A DNA stretch of 64,000 nucleotides. It comes from Aldehydirespirator sp963667505 (GTDB lineage Bacteria; Actinomycetota; Acidimicrobiia; Acidimicrobiales; Aldehydirespiratoraceae). Where the stretch lies: NCBI GenBank assembly GCA_963667505.2, contig OY763490.2, positions 3,162,001 to 3,226,000 of the forward strand, read 5' to 3'. This document shows positions 1-7,641 of this stretch, in pieces. Below the pieces are notes generated by a model, which was given only the letters and a program-made list of their open reading frames with translations, was not told the origin of the DNA and searched no databases. Positions within the stretch are counted from its first letter, which is position 1. Each line of letters opens with the position of its first letter. The position numbers and the translations under genes are program-made.

Positions 1-2
1 GC

Positions 3-62
3 AACCCTGTCGAGATCATCGACGAAGACCACTTCATCTGCCTGCTCAATGACATCATCTGA
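3..62 (+). CDS. C-terminal end of an unidentified protein (partial)
   Basis: Only 19 codons and a TGA stop are inside the window, in the third forward frame. The visible residues include VEIIDEDHFICLL, which resembles the last strand and helix of a BRCT domain (pattern 'IIDE..F..LL'), as found at the end of DNA ligase or some nucleases. This is too little sequence to assign a function. That it is coding rests on this motif resemblance and on the lack of competing frames. Confidence 0.35.
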   Translation, partial: NPVEIIDEDHFICLLNDII

Positions 63-203
63 ACAACAATCTCGCCATGCCAGAATCGCGCAGCACCGAA
101 CGGACTCCCCTCAACCGTCATCATGGCCGCGAACTCGCGCCCGAACACCCGTTGCCATTCGTAAGTGGGCACAGCGTGAGGAGCGAGCCGCGGGTGGCAG
201 GGC

Positions 204-518
204 TCAGTGTGCCGTGCCGTCGCTGCTGGATTCCAAGCCGGCGATCTCGCGGAGGGCGGCCAGAAACTCGGCACCCGATGAGAACACCGGCCCGTGCCTG
301 CCCGCGGCGAGATCGGCCTCCATCTCGCGCTCCTTGGCTTGCCACTCCTCGGTCCAGTACCACCACTGCTCGGGATCGCGCGGCTGCCGCGGGCGCAGCA
401 GGATTCCGTCGCCCGCCACCTCGGCGTCGAGTTCGTCGCCCTCGCAGAGGCCGACGGCACGTCGCAGAGGTTTGGGGATCGTCACCCGGCCGCCGGAGCG
501 CAACCTGGTAGAAGCCAC
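204..518 (-). CDS. AbrB/SpoVT-type (SpoVT-AbrB fold) DNA-binding protein, probable orphan antitoxin or regulator
   Basis: This 104-residue protein has the swapped-hairpin AbrB signature at its N-terminus: GGRVTIPKPLRRAVGL at about residues 9-24, followed by EGDELDAEV and a turn before ILLRPR. Such domains bind DNA as dimers and are common as the antitoxin of VapBC-like pairs. The C-terminal half (about residues 50-104) is charged and helical, with a WWYWTEEW cluster; in antitoxins this part binds the toxin. No PIN or other toxin-sized ORF overlaps or adjoins it on either side, so it is either an orphan antitoxin or a stand-alone regulator. Confidence 0.75.
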   Translation of the reverse strand: MASTRLRSGGRVTIPKPLRRAVGLCEGDELDAEVAGDGILLRPRQPRDPEQWWYWTEEWQAKEREMEADLAAGRHGPVFSSGAEFLAALREIAGLESSSDGTAH

Positions 519-664
519 GGTGCGACCCTAGCAGGCACCCAAGGCTGCCATCGCCGGCCGACGAGTACGAATCGCTTGCGCGTCCTGCTGGAAAGCCGCT
601 CCGACCAAGGCGAACGTCTGGTGTGAACCACCCGCCACCACCATTTACTGGCGGGGCCGATACT

Positions 665-1966
665 TCAAGTTTGGGCGAATTCAGCGATTCGGTGGTTCTC
701 GATTTGATGTTGGACCACTCGTGTCGACACGCCGAACTCCTCGGCCAGGTCGTCTACCTGCTCCCCGTCCACAGTCGGGTGAGGGATCCGTTTCGCGAGA
801 CTCGAAGACGGGGCGAGAAACTCGACCGCGAATGCCCGGTTGAGCCTCTGCCGCGCGGTCGTTCCCTTGGTCAGGAGGGCGTCTCCTCGATGGTAGATCG
901 CTTCACCCAGCGCGCGGCAGAGAAGGAACCGCACACCGGCTTCACCTCGCGCTCGCAGGCCAAGCGCCACAGCACCCGAAGGCCCCCGCGTCACCACGCC
1001 GTCCACGAGTTCTAGAGGACTCAAGAGCTCAAGCGGTTTGGTTGCTCGCCGCAGTGTTTCAAGGTCCTGTCCCAGCGCGTGAGCCAGCGACTCGGTGCTG
1101 GCAATCGGCTGGCCGTCGAGCCCGAACTCGCGCCGTGCGCTTCGAGCGAGTTCGTAGCCCACATCCCAAGGGTGCCGATGCTGGAACTCCATGCCTAACG
1201 CGACAGGATCGAGGCGCGGCAGCGGAAGCTCATTCGGTTTCGCGGCCTCGACTGCGGCCAGTAGTGCCGAACAGTCCTTCGAGGGTGCTGCCGGATCGAA
1301 TACGGCGACGGCTTCGTCGCGCAATTCGCCCAGGCGGTCGGCGAGTTCCACTACCTGCCTTCTCATGCTGTCGTCCAGATCGTAGGGATCCCAGCCCAGT
1401 CCCGCTGACATCTCGCAGAATGCACGCTCGTCCGCGTCCGCGTTCTGAATGGCATCCCACTCGTCTTGCAGGAATGTCGAGGAGATGTCGTGCGAAATGA
1501 GCCTTCGGATCACTCTGTCGATGAACTCAGCGCATCCTTGCATGAACTGGTCCCGCTCGACCGTCGCGGAGCCTCGGCCCAGGAATCGAACAGCCGCCCA
1601 GCCGGGCTCTTGGTCACCCCATACAAGACTGGTCCTCCCGCCCGATGCGACGATCGTCAGGTTGGGGAGGGCGTAGCCGTCGGTGCTCGTGCTCAACGAG
1701 TGCCTGTGGCGGAAGGCCGAGCCCTCCCTCTTGACTCGGTTCTCGTGCTCATGCGCGAGAAACCACCAGTTGGAGGCCAGCCACTCAGCTATGGGGTAGA
1801 GCGGAACGAAGATGTGGTCCCGCACAGTCCGCGCCCGATGGTCGAGAACCTGCGTCAAGGTCTGACCCTGCACATCGATCCGCAGCGACGCGAAAGTCGC
1901 GGCCAGTTCGGCACCCCGCAGCCCCTCTCCGTCTTGCCAGTCTGTGGTGAACTTGAGTCCAGTCAT
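665..1966 (-). CDS. ImmA/IrrE-like (DUF955) protein with degenerate metallopeptidase site
   Basis: I place the start at the ATG at 1966, which gives 433 residues and a 2-bp gap after the upstream gene; the longer open frame upstream is a shadow of that gene. The last 90 residues look like the ImmA/IrrE fold: an active-site helix, then RAFAVEFLAP (family pattern 'AN.FA.elLmP'), then a helix-turn-helix-like VDDLAEEFGVSTRVVQHQIENH. The helix that should read HExxH reads CRALGEAIYH (residues 350-359), so the two zinc histidines and the glutamate are absent. The long N-terminal part (1-340) has a YPIAEWLASNWWFL segment and is not recognised. Probably a regulatory or sensor protein rather than a protease. 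It appears to be co-transcribed with the genes at 1969 and 2501. Confidence 0.72.
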   Translation of the reverse strand: MTGLKFTTDWQDGEGLRGAELAATFASLRIDVQGQTLTQVLDHRARTVRDHIFVPLYPIAEWLASNWWFLAHEHENRVKREGSAFRHRHSLSTSTDGYALPNLTIVASGGRTSLVWGDQEPGWAAVRFLGRGSATVERDQFMQGCAEFIDRVIRRLISHDISSTFLQDEWDAIQNADADERAFCEMSAGLGWDPYDLDDSMRRQVVELADRLGELRDEAVAVFDPAAPSKDCSALLAAVEAAKPNELPLPRLDPVALGMEFQHRHPWDVGYELARSARREFGLDGQPIASTESLAHALGQDLETLRRATKPLELLSPLELVDGVVTRGPSGAVALGLRARGEAGVRFLLCRALGEAIYHRGDALLTKGTTARQRLNRAFAVEFLAPSSSLAKRIPHPTVDGEQVDDLAEEFGVSTRVVQHQIENHRIAEFAQT

Positions 1967-1968
1967 CG

Positions 1969-2355
1969 CTAGTCCACCAAGTGCAGAGGCCACTCGTCGC
2001 CATGAAGGGGGTACCCCTTGTACGAGCCGTCGCCGCTGTTGACGAGCCGCGCCTCGAACACGGTGCCTGCCTCCTTGTGCCATGCGTAGCGCGGGAAACC
2101 GCCTTCCCATAGGCCACCGGTCGAGCCATCACGGATGGCGGAGCGCAGCCAGCCCGTCGCGAGCTGAAGTTCGTTGTACTCGCGGGGGCAGATGGAGGCG
2201 TCGCCGCGAGGCCGGGGCACTCCCACAAGCGTTACCGCGTCCTTGTGCTCGGGACTTCCGACGTACTTGACGCGAGCAGCCAGCGCCGCGAGATCGATGT
2301 CTGGCGGGACGAACCTCTCGCGTCGCCGGGGCCGCCGCCTCCTAGGGGACCGCAT
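1969..2355 (-). CDS. Conserved-looking hypothetical protein upstream of the ImmA/IrrE-like gene
   Basis: A 128-residue soluble protein I do not recognise. After a very basic start (RRRRPRRRERF) it has VKYVGSPEHKD (about 29-39), a single cysteine in DASICPREY, and an aromatic, glycine-rich C-terminal half (GGLWEGGFPRYAWH, then YKGYPLHGDEWP). It has no signal peptide or membrane segment. It ends 2 bp before the start of the ImmA/IrrE-like gene, so the two are almost certainly translated from one message. The tight pairing suggests a functional pair, for instance a toxin/antitoxin-like or sensor/effector unit; that is inference only. Confidence 0.65.
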   Translation of the reverse strand: MRSPRRRRPRRRERFVPPDIDLAALAARVKYVGSPEHKDAVTLVGVPRPRGDASICPREYNELQLATGWLRSAIRDGSTGGLWEGGFPRYAWHKEAGTVFEARLVNSGDGSYKGYPLHGDEWPLHLVD

Positions 2356-2500
2356 GATGAGATGCTACGCGGATTACGCGAACCTGCGCGGTTCTGTGGG
2401 GAGCGGGGTGGTTGAGAGTCGGCGAACAGGCTGCGGTGCCCGAATTGTGCGTTCGCCGAGGATGCCATGGGCCCCAGATCTTAGAGAGCGGGCCTGCGGG

Positions 2501-3793
2501 TCATGTGCGGCGCCTGCCTGAGCGGTGTCCTCCGGAGTGCCCCTCGGGCAGCACGCACTTGGCCTTGGTTCTGGGCATGTACTCGTTGCAGCGCGAACGA
2601 CGAGGCGCCCGGCCTGTAGCCCGGTAGCGGGATCGTGCGGCCGCGGACTTGACGACCACGCGGCGCGGCATCAAGTCGGTGAGGGAGATGCCACCGGCCG
2701 GAGTGTCGGTGATGTATCCGGCCGAACGCAGCCTCTCCTCTGTCTGCACGAGAGTCCTGGGGTCTCGCTGCACTGCCTGCGCTATCGACAGATGATCGGC
2801 TTCGTCTCCCGCTTGCGCCACCGCGTGGAGATAGGCCTGCTCGACGTCGCCTAGGTCGTGCCAGGCCGGAACGCTGAGCCGTTCGTCCATGGTCGCCTCG
2901 GCCAGTTCCACGGCGGAGCGGGCCGCGGCCAGGTCGATGCCGTGGTCGGGGGCGCCTGCGATGCTCCATGCGTTGTGCCCCACGAGCTGCAGCTTGTAGG
3001 GAAGGCCCCCCGACGCCTCGGCGGCGAAATCCAAGGCGTCGCCGTGGATGTTGCCACCTGCCTCCCGGATCGTCCGCCCGATCCCGGACATGGCGTCGGC
3101 CCGAGTCAAGGGGGGCATCTCCATGCGAGCGCACCGATGAAAGAACGTCAACCGCCTGCTGGTCAGCAAGGTGTGCTTCATCTCCGAGAGGCCGGCCCCG
3201 AGGAAGGCCAGCGGGAGGCTCTGCTTCTTGATTATCTGCTGGAGGTCGCTGGCCAGCCTGCGCTGTTCCGTCGTGTCGCCCGCCTGCAGTTCGTCCACCG
3301 TCAACAGCACCGCGGTGTGGCTGCGGGCGGCGTGCTCGGCCAGCGCGGTCATCTGGTGGCGCATGTCCCAGTCGGGTCGGACGGCCTCGAACACCTCGCG
3401 GTGCCATCCGACAGGCCCGAGGTTGATGCCGGACCATCTCGCGCGGCGGGCCTTGTCCGGATCGGCCTCCTCAGCGCGCTCGTAGGTGTCGCGCGCCCGG
3501 GCGATTGCCTGCCTGACCCTGTCGGGGAGGCCCGGCGTGCTGGAGTCCACCGACAGGACGAGCCACCCCGCGGCTGCCACCCGTTGCTCGACCTCGGTCT
3601 GGATGACTGTCTTGCCGGAGCCCCGCGGCCCCAGCAGAATCGTCGAGAAGCGCTCGTCGGTAGGGCCGGTCGCCAATCCTGCCAAGAGGTCCGACAACAG
3701 GGCGTCACGGCCGACCAAGGCATGCGGCGCCTGCCCGAAGTCCGGCGTGAACGGATTCGTGCTCGGCACAGCGACCTCTGGGGGAAGCAACAC
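2501..3793 (-). CDS. AAA/Orc1-Cdc6-like P-loop ATPase
   Basis: This 430-residue protein starts with an NPFTPDFGQAPHALVGRDALL segment typical of stand-alone AAA ATPases. It has a Walker A motif GPRGSGKT (about 54-61) and Walker B LLTVDEL (about 162-168), followed by a sensor-like FLGAGLSE. The C-terminal third looks like a winged-helix region (QAVQRDPRTLVQTEERLRSAGYI). The last 30 residues contain CVLPEGHSGGH, possibly a small metal-binding tail. GTG at 3793 is the annotated start; TTG at 3790 or GTG at 3769 are also possible, because a GGAGGT lies directly before 3793. The gene precedes the 128-residue gene and the ImmA/IrrE-like gene on the same strand, with a 145-bp gap. Confidence 0.8.
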   Translation of the reverse strand: MLLPPEVAVPSTNPFTPDFGQAPHALVGRDALLSDLLAGLATGPTDERFSTILLGPRGSGKTVIQTEVEQRVAAAGWLVLSVDSSTPGLPDRVRQAIARARDTYERAEEADPDKARRARWSGINLGPVGWHREVFEAVRPDWDMRHQMTALAEHAARSHTAVLLTVDELQAGDTTEQRRLASDLQQIIKKQSLPLAFLGAGLSEMKHTLLTSRRLTFFHRCARMEMPPLTRADAMSGIGRTIREAGGNIHGDALDFAAEASGGLPYKLQLVGHNAWSIAGAPDHGIDLAAARSAVELAEATMDERLSVPAWHDLGDVEQAYLHAVAQAGDEADHLSIAQAVQRDPRTLVQTEERLRSAGYITDTPAGGISLTDLMPRRVVVKSAAARSRYRATGRAPRRSRCNEYMPRTKAKCVLPEGHSGGHRSGRRRT

Positions 3794-3849
3794 ACCTCCA
3801 CCTTAGCTCATTCTGATTGACAGGAGCACATTAGAACTAACAATTCCGC

Positions 3850-4170
3850 TTAATTCGCGCAATAGCGCATTAGACATCCCGTTTCCTCCCACCGCTTCAC
3901 GGTGAGGGAAGCGTCGGAGCGCCACTGCCGTGTCTGCCCGGCAAACGCGGCACGCACCATGCGATGGCTCAGGCGGCCGGGTTCGCCCCTGTAGACGCTC
4001 GCCGCGCAGAGAACTCGGCCGGGATCAACGATCCGTCCCATGCTCACCAGCAGCCGCGCCAGAACGGCCGGATGGATGTGGCCGACAATCGAAGGGATAT
4101 CCCCCGCCAGCCCCCGGATCTCAGCCCGAGGGGGGCGGGGAAGAATGCGACGAGCATAGCGCCCGAGCAA
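3850..4170 (-). CDS. Hypothetical small protein or gene remnant
   Basis: This 106-residue frame lies between pgi and the AAA ATPase gene on the same strand. Its residues read like protein rather than antisense shadow (VGHIHPAVLARLLVSMGRIVDP, then SHRMVRAAFAGQTRQW and TVKRWEETGCLMRYC), but I recognise no family. The DNA just left of it (3794-3870) is clearly richer in A+T than its surroundings. It may be a real small gene or a decayed fragment at the edge of an acquired segment. Confidence 0.4.
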   Translation of the reverse strand: MLGRYARRILPRPPRAEIRGLAGDIPSIVGHIHPAVLARLLVSMGRIVDPGRVLCAASVYRGEPGRLSHRMVRAAFAGQTRQWRSDASLTVKRWEETGCLMRYCAN

Positions 4171-4219
4171 GGGTCCGAGCTCTCAGCGTGCAGAACTCAA
4201 GACAGTGGGCGTGCAGGTC

Positions 4220-5885
4220 TCAAGGTAGGCGGTGCTTCATCTGTTGGTGGCGGCGGATGGATGCTTCGGTGGCCGGGTCGTGGTGCGCGCCGGATCCGGC
4301 CGTGGCGCTGTCGAGACCGGAGACGATGGTGCCGGCCAGGGCTTTGCCGTGCTCGACGCCGAACTGGTCGAAGCTGTTGATGCCCCAGACCGCGCCCTGG
4401 ACCGCCACTTCGTGCTCGTAGAGGGCGACGAGCTGTCCGAGCACGCTCGGAGTGAGCTGGGGAGCTGTGATCAGCGTGGACGGGCGGTTGCCGGGAAGCT
4501 CCCGATGGGGTCCCAGCGGGTCGTCGACGGGCGCCGACGGTGTGCCGAAGGCCAGTGCCGACGCCTGGGCCAGGCAGTTGGCCACCAGCGCCTCGTGGCG
4601 GCGCTCGGCGCCGGGCGCGCTGAGCGTGTCGGGGTCGGGACGGGCGAACACGATGAAATCGGCCGGCACGACGGTGGTGCCCTGATGGAGGAACTGGTGG
4701 AACGAGTGCTGGCCGTCGGTGCCGGCCGCGCCCCACACGACCGGGGCGGTGTCGAAGCTCACCGGTGACCCGTCAAAGCGGACATGTTTGCCGTTGGACT
4801 CCATGTGGAGTTGCTGCAGATGGGCGGGCAGCAGCCGCAGCCGATGCGAGTAGGGCAGCACCGCCCGGGCGGGCAGGCCCAGGAAGTTGCGGTTCCAGAC
4901 AGCGAGCAGGCCTGTCAGCAGCGGCCCGTTGGTCGCCGCGGGCGCCGAGGCCAGATGCTCGTCCACCATGCGCATCCCGTCGAGCATCTCGGCGAAGCTG
5001 TCCTCGCCCGCCGCGATCATCAGCGCCAGGCCCGCGGCCGAGGCCAGCGAGTAGCGGCCGCCCACCCAGTCCCACATGGCGAACGTGTCCTCGGCAGCGA
5101 CGCCGAAATCGGCGGCCCGGCCCGGTTCGGCGGTCACGGCTGCGAAGTGGCGGTCGGCGGCACCGGTGCTCAGCGCCCTCTCGGCCCAGGCCCGGGCCGC
5201 CGCGGCGTTGGCGAGAGTCTCGGCGGTGGTGAAGCTCTTGGACACCACCACGAACAGCGTCTCGGCCGGGTCGAGACCCACGAGCGCGTCGGCCAAGGCG
5301 GCGGGGTCGATGTTGGCGACGAATCGGCAGTCGGGGCCGTCGGCACAGGAAGCGGCCAGCGCCTCGCAGGCCATGGCCGTCCCGAGGTGGGAGCCGCCGA
5401 TGCCGAGGTTCACCACCGTTCGGACCGGTCGGCCGGTCGCCCCCCGGCGCTCACCGGAGCGCACCGCCTGGGCGAAGGCCGCCATTCGCTGCAACTCCGA
5501 CGGCCGCGGCTTCCGACGCCGCCTCCGACGAGGTGCCCACGGCGCCGCGACCGGCTCGCAGAGCGGTGTGGAGCGCGGCCCGGCCCTCGGTGGCGTTGAC
5601 CGGCTCGCCCGCCAGCGTGGCCGCGATCCGCTCGGCCACGCCGGCCCGCTCGGCCAGCGCCAGCAGCAGCTCGACCGTGCGGTCGGTGACGATCTGGCGG
5701 GACCAGTCCACTGCCAGGTCGCCGACGGTCGTCGTGAACCGGTCGGCCCGGCCGGGGTCGGCGTCGAACAGGTCGCGCAGATGAGAGGATCGAAGCTCTT
5801 CGGTGTGCCGCCGAAGCGCCGCCCATTCCTCGGTGGCGGAGATGTCGAAAGCCCCTGCGGCCCGGCCGGGCTCGGCGGCGACCAC
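4220..5885 (-). pseudogene. pgi: Glucose-6-phosphate isomerase, interrupted by a frameshift
   Basis: Phosphoglucose isomerase interconverts glucose-6-phosphate and fructose-6-phosphate in glycolysis and gluconeogenesis. The first ~130 residues (from GTG at 5885; EEWAALRRHTEEL, NATEGRAALHTALR) are in one frame. The remaining ~424 residues are in another frame, from about 5497. These include NLGIGGSHLG, SKSFTTAET, GGRYSLASAAGL, the HMESNGKHV catalytic segment and GTDGQHSFHQFLHQGT. Joined, they give a protein of normal length (about 550). The frame changes between about 5495 and 5515, just before ELQRMAAFAQAVRSGE. All catalytic motifs are intact, so a single-base sequencing or assembly error is as likely as a true pseudogene. 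Confidence 0.9.
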
Positions 5886-5915
5886 CGGCCCCCTGTCGAC
5901 CGGCGCCGGGCCGGG

Positions 5916-6740
5916 TTACTCGCCCGCGGCGAGCTCTATGCCGTGGCCTTCGGCCGAAGCGGCCAGCAACTCGCTGATCTCGTCGGGCGAACCGGTCTCG
6001 AACGTCGGGTCGTCGGCCACCAAGGCGAGCAGCATCTCCTCCTCGTGGGCGGCTGTCTCGGCGTCGAGGCCGCCGTGGACGACCCGCTCGTAGTACACCA
6101 CCGACACCAGATCCTCGAGGCTCAGGTTCGAGAAGCCGCTCATGCCGCTGGCGAAGCTGTCGACCTCGCGCTGCCCGTCGGGGCGGTCGGGGTCGCCGTA
6201 GTAGTCGAAGCCGAGACGCTTGGTATCGGCGGTGCCGTTGTAGACCCAGGAGAGGTGGTGGGCCAGTCCGTCGAAGCCGGGCTTGGCCGGGAAGGTGAGC
6301 AGCACCTCGCCGTCGTTGAGCTGGCGTCCGGTGGCGCTGCCGGAACCGTCGGCGCCGTGGCATGAGGCGCAGGTGCTGTACACGGTGGCTCCGTTGTCGG
6401 CCAGGACCAGCTCGTCGCTGGGCGGAGGCTCCAGCATCCCCACATAGAAGATCGCCCACAGCGGCAGGAACGCCATGACCGACATGGCCCAGTACGGCAT
6501 CCGTTTGCGCTCGTTGGCCGCCTGGACGTAGGGCGGGTCCGGCTCGGGGGGCGGGGGCGGGGCAGCCGGGGGAATCGGGGCCAACGCTGCCGGAGCGGGA
6601 GCGGCGGCGGCAACCGGGGCCGGAGCCGCGGCGGCCGGGGCGTCGGATGCGGCGGCACCGCCGTCAGCGGGTTCGGCACCTGTCAGTTCGGCCCGGCGCT
6701 GGCGCGAGCGTTCGAGCAGATACTCGGGAACCTCGACCAC
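5916..6740 (-). CDS. Membrane-anchored c-type cytochrome
   Basis: This 274-residue protein has an unusual N-terminal cytoplasmic region very rich in Ala and Pro (about 25-70, ending in PPPPPEPDPP). One membrane helix follows (about 83-102, YWAMSVMAFLPLWAIFYVGM). An extracytoplasmic mono-haem domain has CASCH at 124-128, with a likely distal Met in ASGMSGFSNLS. This arrangement matches the haem subunits that accompany actinobacterial quinol:cytochrome c or oxidase complexes. No Rieske, cytochrome b or oxidase genes are in the window, so its electron partner is unknown. It starts 30 bp upstream of pgi. Confidence 0.82.
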   Translation of the reverse strand: MVEVPEYLLERSRQRRAELTGAEPADGGAAASDAPAAAAPAPVAAAAPAPAALAPIPPAAPPPPPEPDPPYVQAANERKRMPYWAMSVMAFLPLWAIFYVGMLEPPPSDELVLADNGATVYSTCASCHGADGSGSATGRQLNDGEVLLTFPAKPGFDGLAHHLSWVYNGTADTKRLGFDYYGDPDRPDGQREVDSFASGMSGFSNLSLEDLVSVVYYERVVHGGLDAETAAHEEEMLLALVADDPTFETGSPDEISELLAASAEGHGIELAAGE

Positions 6741-6871
6741 TTAGCGTCTCCAGCGGCGGTTGGGGGCTGACCGGTCGCCGGAGCGGCCAACCCCGGCGAC
6801 AAGAGGATAGGCGGTCGCGTCGCACTTGGCGTTCCCCGACCAGCAAGGCACCGCCAGGCCCGCACCGGCCG

Positions 6872-6965
6872 AACGCATCAGCGACCGAGCCGCACCGGCC
6901 GCGGCCCCGGCGGCGGCGAGTTCCGGGGCAAACGCCTCAGCGACCGGAGCTTCACCGGCCGCGGC
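6872..6965. repeat. Two imperfect ~34-bp direct repeats downstream of soxG
   Basis: Copy one (6872-6905) and copy two (6931-6965) share most bases (core CAGCGACC, then CACCGGCCGCGGC) and are 59 bp apart. Copy two ends 2 bp before the soxG stop codon. The rest of 6741-6967 is GC-rich and holds nothing I can name; no terminator with a T-run is evident. Confidence 0.5.
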
Positions 6966-6967
6966 GG

Positions 6968-7549
6968 CTACGGGCAGGCCGGGCCGACGCTGAGGCCGAA
7001 CTCGTCGCCGGCATCTATCAGCGCGTCGAAGAGGTACTGGCCGAAGGAGCGGTCGCAGAAGATCAGGTACGACGGCTTGCCGTCGAAGTCCTCACGGGCG
7101 AGGTCGCAGGTCACCTTGGCGACCGACGCCGACGCGACCGCCCCGTCGGGGGTCATCTCCTCGGACCAGTCGAGACTGCACACCTTCTCAAGCATCCGGG
7201 CCGCGTCGTGCCCGGTCAGACGGAACAGGGCCCGTCCGTGCGTCCAGTCGAGCGCGGTCACGAAGTCCTCGCCGGCCACCCCGTCCAGAGCACCGGCCGC
7301 GTCCGCTGCCGACTCCGCGGTGCCCAACAGGATCCACTCGCCGGGCCTCGACCCCAGCACCAAGGCACCGCCGGGCGCACGCCTCGACGACCCGAATGGC
7401 GCACCCAACTGCTGCGCGACGGCGCTGTCGGCGGCGGCGCGCACCAGCCATTTCACAGTGGCGCTGGCGTCGAACAGAACCAGCTCGCCGGGCTCCGCCG
7501 CGGGATAGCGGCGCACCACCGCGCTCTCGAACTCGAGTCGGTCAGCCAC
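6968..7549 (-). CDS. soxG: Sarcosine oxidase gamma subunit
   Basis: This is the smallest folate-fold subunit of heterotetrameric sarcosine oxidase, which oxidises sarcosine to glycine while passing the methyl group to tetrahydrofolate. I chose the GTG at 7549, giving 193 residues, which fits the family's usual 180-210. The chain contains LVLGSRPGEWILLG, DWTHGRALFRLTGHDAARMLEKVCSLD and a SFGQYLFDALIDAG end, which match the SoxG pattern. The frame stays open upstream into soxA, and a second GTG in another frame overlaps the soxA stop, so the start is uncertain. It is the last gene of the sox operon. Confidence 0.83.
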   Translation of the reverse strand: MADRLEFESAVVRRYPAAEPGELVLFDASATVKWLVRAAADSAVAQQLGAPFGSSRRAPGGALVLGSRPGEWILLGTAESAADAAGALDGVAGEDFVTALDWTHGRALFRLTGHDAARMLEKVCSLDWSEEMTPDGAVASASVAKVTCDLAREDFDGKPSYLIFCDRSFGQYLFDALIDAGDEFGLSVGPACP

Positions 7550-7641
7550 TTCGGCGCTCCCCCGCCTCACCGCGAGCCGTGCAGCCGGGCGTCTCGCTGT
7601 CCGCCGACGCGCTGCGCGCCGCGGCTTCGAACACCGCTGTC

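Noticed and set aside
204..664. Toxin-antitoxin pair with the AbrB-type gene
   Set aside because: No PIN, RelE or other toxin-like frame overlaps or follows the gene.
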